Shown here piece after piece: positions 62,382-64,000 of a DNA stretch of 64,000 nucleotides. The translations under genes were made by a program, and so were the position numbers. Positions within the stretch are counted from its first letter, which is position 1; each line of letters begins with the position of its first letter. The notes under the pieces were generated by a model. It worked only from the letters and a program-made list of their open reading frames with translations, was not told the origin of the DNA and did no database searches. This DNA is from Nitrobacter hamburgensis X14 (GTDB lineage: Bacteria > Pseudomonadota > Alphaproteobacteria > Rhizobiales > Xanthobacteraceae): positions 1,040,001 to 1,104,000 of the forward strand of contig NC_007964.1 of NCBI RefSeq assembly GCF_000013885.1, given 5' to 3'.

Positions 62382-64000
62382 TCAGGCGACGTCAAGTCTG
62401 TAGTCGACACCCTCCCAGCGATCTTGCGCCGACCAGTGGATGGTGAAGACGATGGTGCCGCCGGGCTTGAGAGCTTCGGTATCGAGGTCGGCGAAGTGAA
62501 TGCCGAGGCCGCTGTCCGCGGTCGCTGTGTCACGGACGTTACGCCAATCGTCCGCGCTCCAATGGACAACGGCCTCCGACGACAGCTCGATTCGTAAAAC
62601 GCGCCCCGCCGGTATGCGGCGGCATTTGTTGTTGAAGCGCCAGATGGCGTGGCGCGGGCGCTGGCCTTGAACCTGATAGCGCTGCCGGGGCTGCGGCGGC
62701 ATATCGAAGACGCGGCCGTCCCTGAGCGAGCGCAGGAGCTTGACATGCTCCGCATGCGCCCAGACCAGCGGCATCGCCGACCCGGAAGGACGGCCCAAAA
62801 AAAGCTCCCGCTCGGGAATGTCTGCGGCTTCCCAAATCTGCTCGGGGATCAGATGGCCGTCGCTTGCAAAGCCTTCGAGCGCCGCCAGCAAGGTCTCGGC
62901 CGTGGCCCGGTGGCCGGCTGCGAGTTCGTAATGCGCGCGTTCGCCGGTCAGAAGGGGCCAGCATCGCCCCGTTCCGGTGCCGTCGAACGGTCGGCCGTCC
63001 TCGTGTTCACCGTAGCCGTCGCCATTGTAGCGATGCCAGCACGGACCCGCAGGCAAATCGACTTTCAGCAGGGCATCGATTACGCGCACGGTGTTCAGAA
63101 TGCGCGGGTCGTCGGCGGCGCGCAGCCCGAAGCGCACCAGCGCCAGTGCATCGGGACTCACCACCAGCGAGGCCGGCTGGCAGCTCGACTGGGGCGGGCG
63201 GTTCTTGATCGGAACGAATCCGTTCAGGGGCGAAGCGGCATCGGCGACCTCAGGCGGAGCGATGCGAGCGTAATAGCCGTCAACGCCTATCGTTTCGGCG
63301 AGCGATGTGCCGGTGGCATAGGTCCACCGCTCGATCGAGCTGTTCCAGACGTCGGCGGTTTCGCGGAGATAGGCCGCTTTCCCGGGCGCGGACAGGCGGT
63401 CGGCAATATCGGCAGCGGCCAAAAGCGCCGCGATCACAACCGCGAGCGTAAAGGGTGAATAACCGCTGTCTTCCTCCCACCGATCCTGCCCCGTAACAGG
63501 CCCGTTGCCGACGATGAACGCGGCTGCTTTCTCGATCATCGGCCAGATGCCCGGCAACTCCGCCCCGGATAACGCGCCCTCACGAAAGGCAAGGTCAACG
63601 AGCAAGATGGGAAAGGCGCATTCGTCAAGTTGCACCCCATTCCAATAGGGCGTGCCGTCGAGCCAGCAATTCTGGGGCCAATGACCGTCCGCCTCTTGAA
63701 CTCCTTGAAGATAGGCGATGACCTGCCGTGCTTCTTTCTTCGCGCCCGCGGCAAGCAGTCCGCCCGCGTTCTCGACGAGATCGCGCGGCCAGACCAGATG
63801 ATAACCGCCGAGATCGCCGTCCCCCTTGGCGAAGCCCCAAGGCACGGACAGGCTCGCGATATAGCCGCCGGCAAAGGAGCGGGCTTCATGCGCGCGCAGT
63901 ACGGCGGTGCTCACTCTGTAGCTATTGTGGTTGGTTGAATGGCCGGCGGGGTCGAGCGGCAGAAGCGTATCCTGCCAGGTGCGCCATCCGGCGATGTATT
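62382..64000 (-). CDS. GH15 glucoamylase-type glycosidase (5' end outside window)
   Basis: At least 539 residues; the frame is open to the last base, so the N-terminal beta domain lies outside. Present are the (alpha/alpha)6 barrel blocks GGYHLVWPRDLVENAGGLLA, GHWPQNCWLDGTPYWNGVQLDE, WEEDSGYSPFT (the acid/base Glu region), GRCWPLLTGERAHYEL and LIPEQIWEAADIPER (second catalytic Glu). A C-terminal beta domain of about 90 residues follows (RAHAIW-type RHAIWRFNNKCRRIPAGRVLRIE). It releases glucose or cleaves trehalose-like or short alpha-glucans, probably in the cytosol as part of glycogen turnover. A GTG at 63914 is not the true start, since homology continues upstream. Confidence 0.85.
   Translation of the reverse strand, partial: YIAGWRTWQDTLLPLDPAGHSTNHNSYRVSTAVLRAHEARSFAGGYIASLSVPWGFAKGDGDLGGYHLVWPRDLVENAGGLLAAGAKKEARQVIAYLQGVQEADGHWPQNCWLDGTPYWNGVQLDECAFPILLVDLAFREGALSGAELPGIWPMIEKAAAFIVGNGPVTGQDRWEEDSGYSPFTLAVVIAALLAAADIADRLSAPGKAAYLRETADVWNSSIERWTYATGTSLAETIGVDGYYARIAPPEVADAASPLNGFVPIKNRPPQSSCQPASLVVSPDALALVRFGLRAADDPRILNTVRVIDALLKVDLPAGPCWHRYNGDGYGEHEDGRPFDGTGTGRCWPLLTGERAHYELAAGHRATAETLLAALEGFASDGHLIPEQIWEAADIPERELFLGRPSGSAMPLVWAHAEHVKLLRSLRDGRVFDMPPQPRQRYQVQGQRPRHAIWRFNNKCRRIPAGRVLRIELSSEAVVHWSADDWRNVRDTATADSGLGIHFADLDTEALKPGGTIVFTIHWSAQDRWEGVDYRLDVA

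Noticed and set aside
1..64000. tRNA, rRNA or riboswitch genes
   Set aside because: Scanned by eye for tRNA-like cloverleaf ends and conserved rRNA blocks; none was recognised, though short RNAs could be missed without computation.

Overview
The window looks like chromosomal DNA of a nitrite-oxidising alphaproteobacterium, most likely Nitrobacter (Nitrobacteraceae/Bradyrhizobiaceae). The best evidence is an intact 1214-codon gene for the catalytic subunit of a Nitrobacter-type nitrite oxidoreductase (nxrA, 10449-14093). It contains, at 11100-11119 and 11403-11422, 20-nt sites that match exactly (from memory) the F1norA/R1norA primer pair used for Nitrobacter nxrA surveys, and the implied product of 323 bp fits. 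Other genes (LuxI of the RpaI/BjaI type, two TonB receptors, the PrkA-YeaH-SpoVR operon, small secreted Gly-rich proteins) also fit this family.

Layout: 1-3345 is the 3' part of a filamentous-haemagglutinin-like adhesin. 3946-8662 is a divergent sulfide/persulfide cluster: peroxiredoxin and ArsR regulator on the minus strand; persulfide dioxygenase, a DUF442-SQR fusion and a TauE/SafE exporter on the plus strand. 8663-15057 is a decayed zone with IS and gene remnants around the solitary nxrA, which has only a broken nxrX-like start behind it and no nxrB, nxrJ or nxrI. 15058-21777 holds a TonB/ABC uptake system and a luciferase-like monooxygenase. 22152-23063 is an AHL synthase whose luxR has decayed. 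23074-25662 is a caspase-like protein without its catalytic dyad. 26062-33317 carries small secreted proteins, a MacB-like ABC exporter with a frameshifted permease, a ChrB-N protein, a cupredoxin and an outer-membrane protein. 33759-37233 is a PepSY protein plus siderophore receptor. 37764-42583 is spoVR-yeaH-prkA. 43521-46966 has a GYD protein, AMP nucleosidase and an MFS pump, with an IS110 remnant. 47236-56782 is an ebo cluster. 57669-61967 is an RND pump, and the end is a GH15 glucoamylase that runs off the window.

The most interesting system is the ebo cluster. Here eboF diverges from eboD-E-C-A, a DUF6220 membrane protein, a secreted PQQ-type sugar dehydrogenase, a secreted cytochrome c and eboB. 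Most junctions are ATGA overlaps. In cyanobacteria ebo genes take part in moving a precursor to the periplasm. Adding a periplasmic dehydrogenase and its likely electron acceptor suggests a pathway that makes, exports and then oxidises an unknown metabolite.

Four decayed IS remnants (IS5-, two IS110-, IS66-type), several frameshifted genes and two copies of a palindromic repeat show that much of the window is old, eroded accessory DNA with a few intact islands. All family assignments were made by reading the translations; no database search was run.
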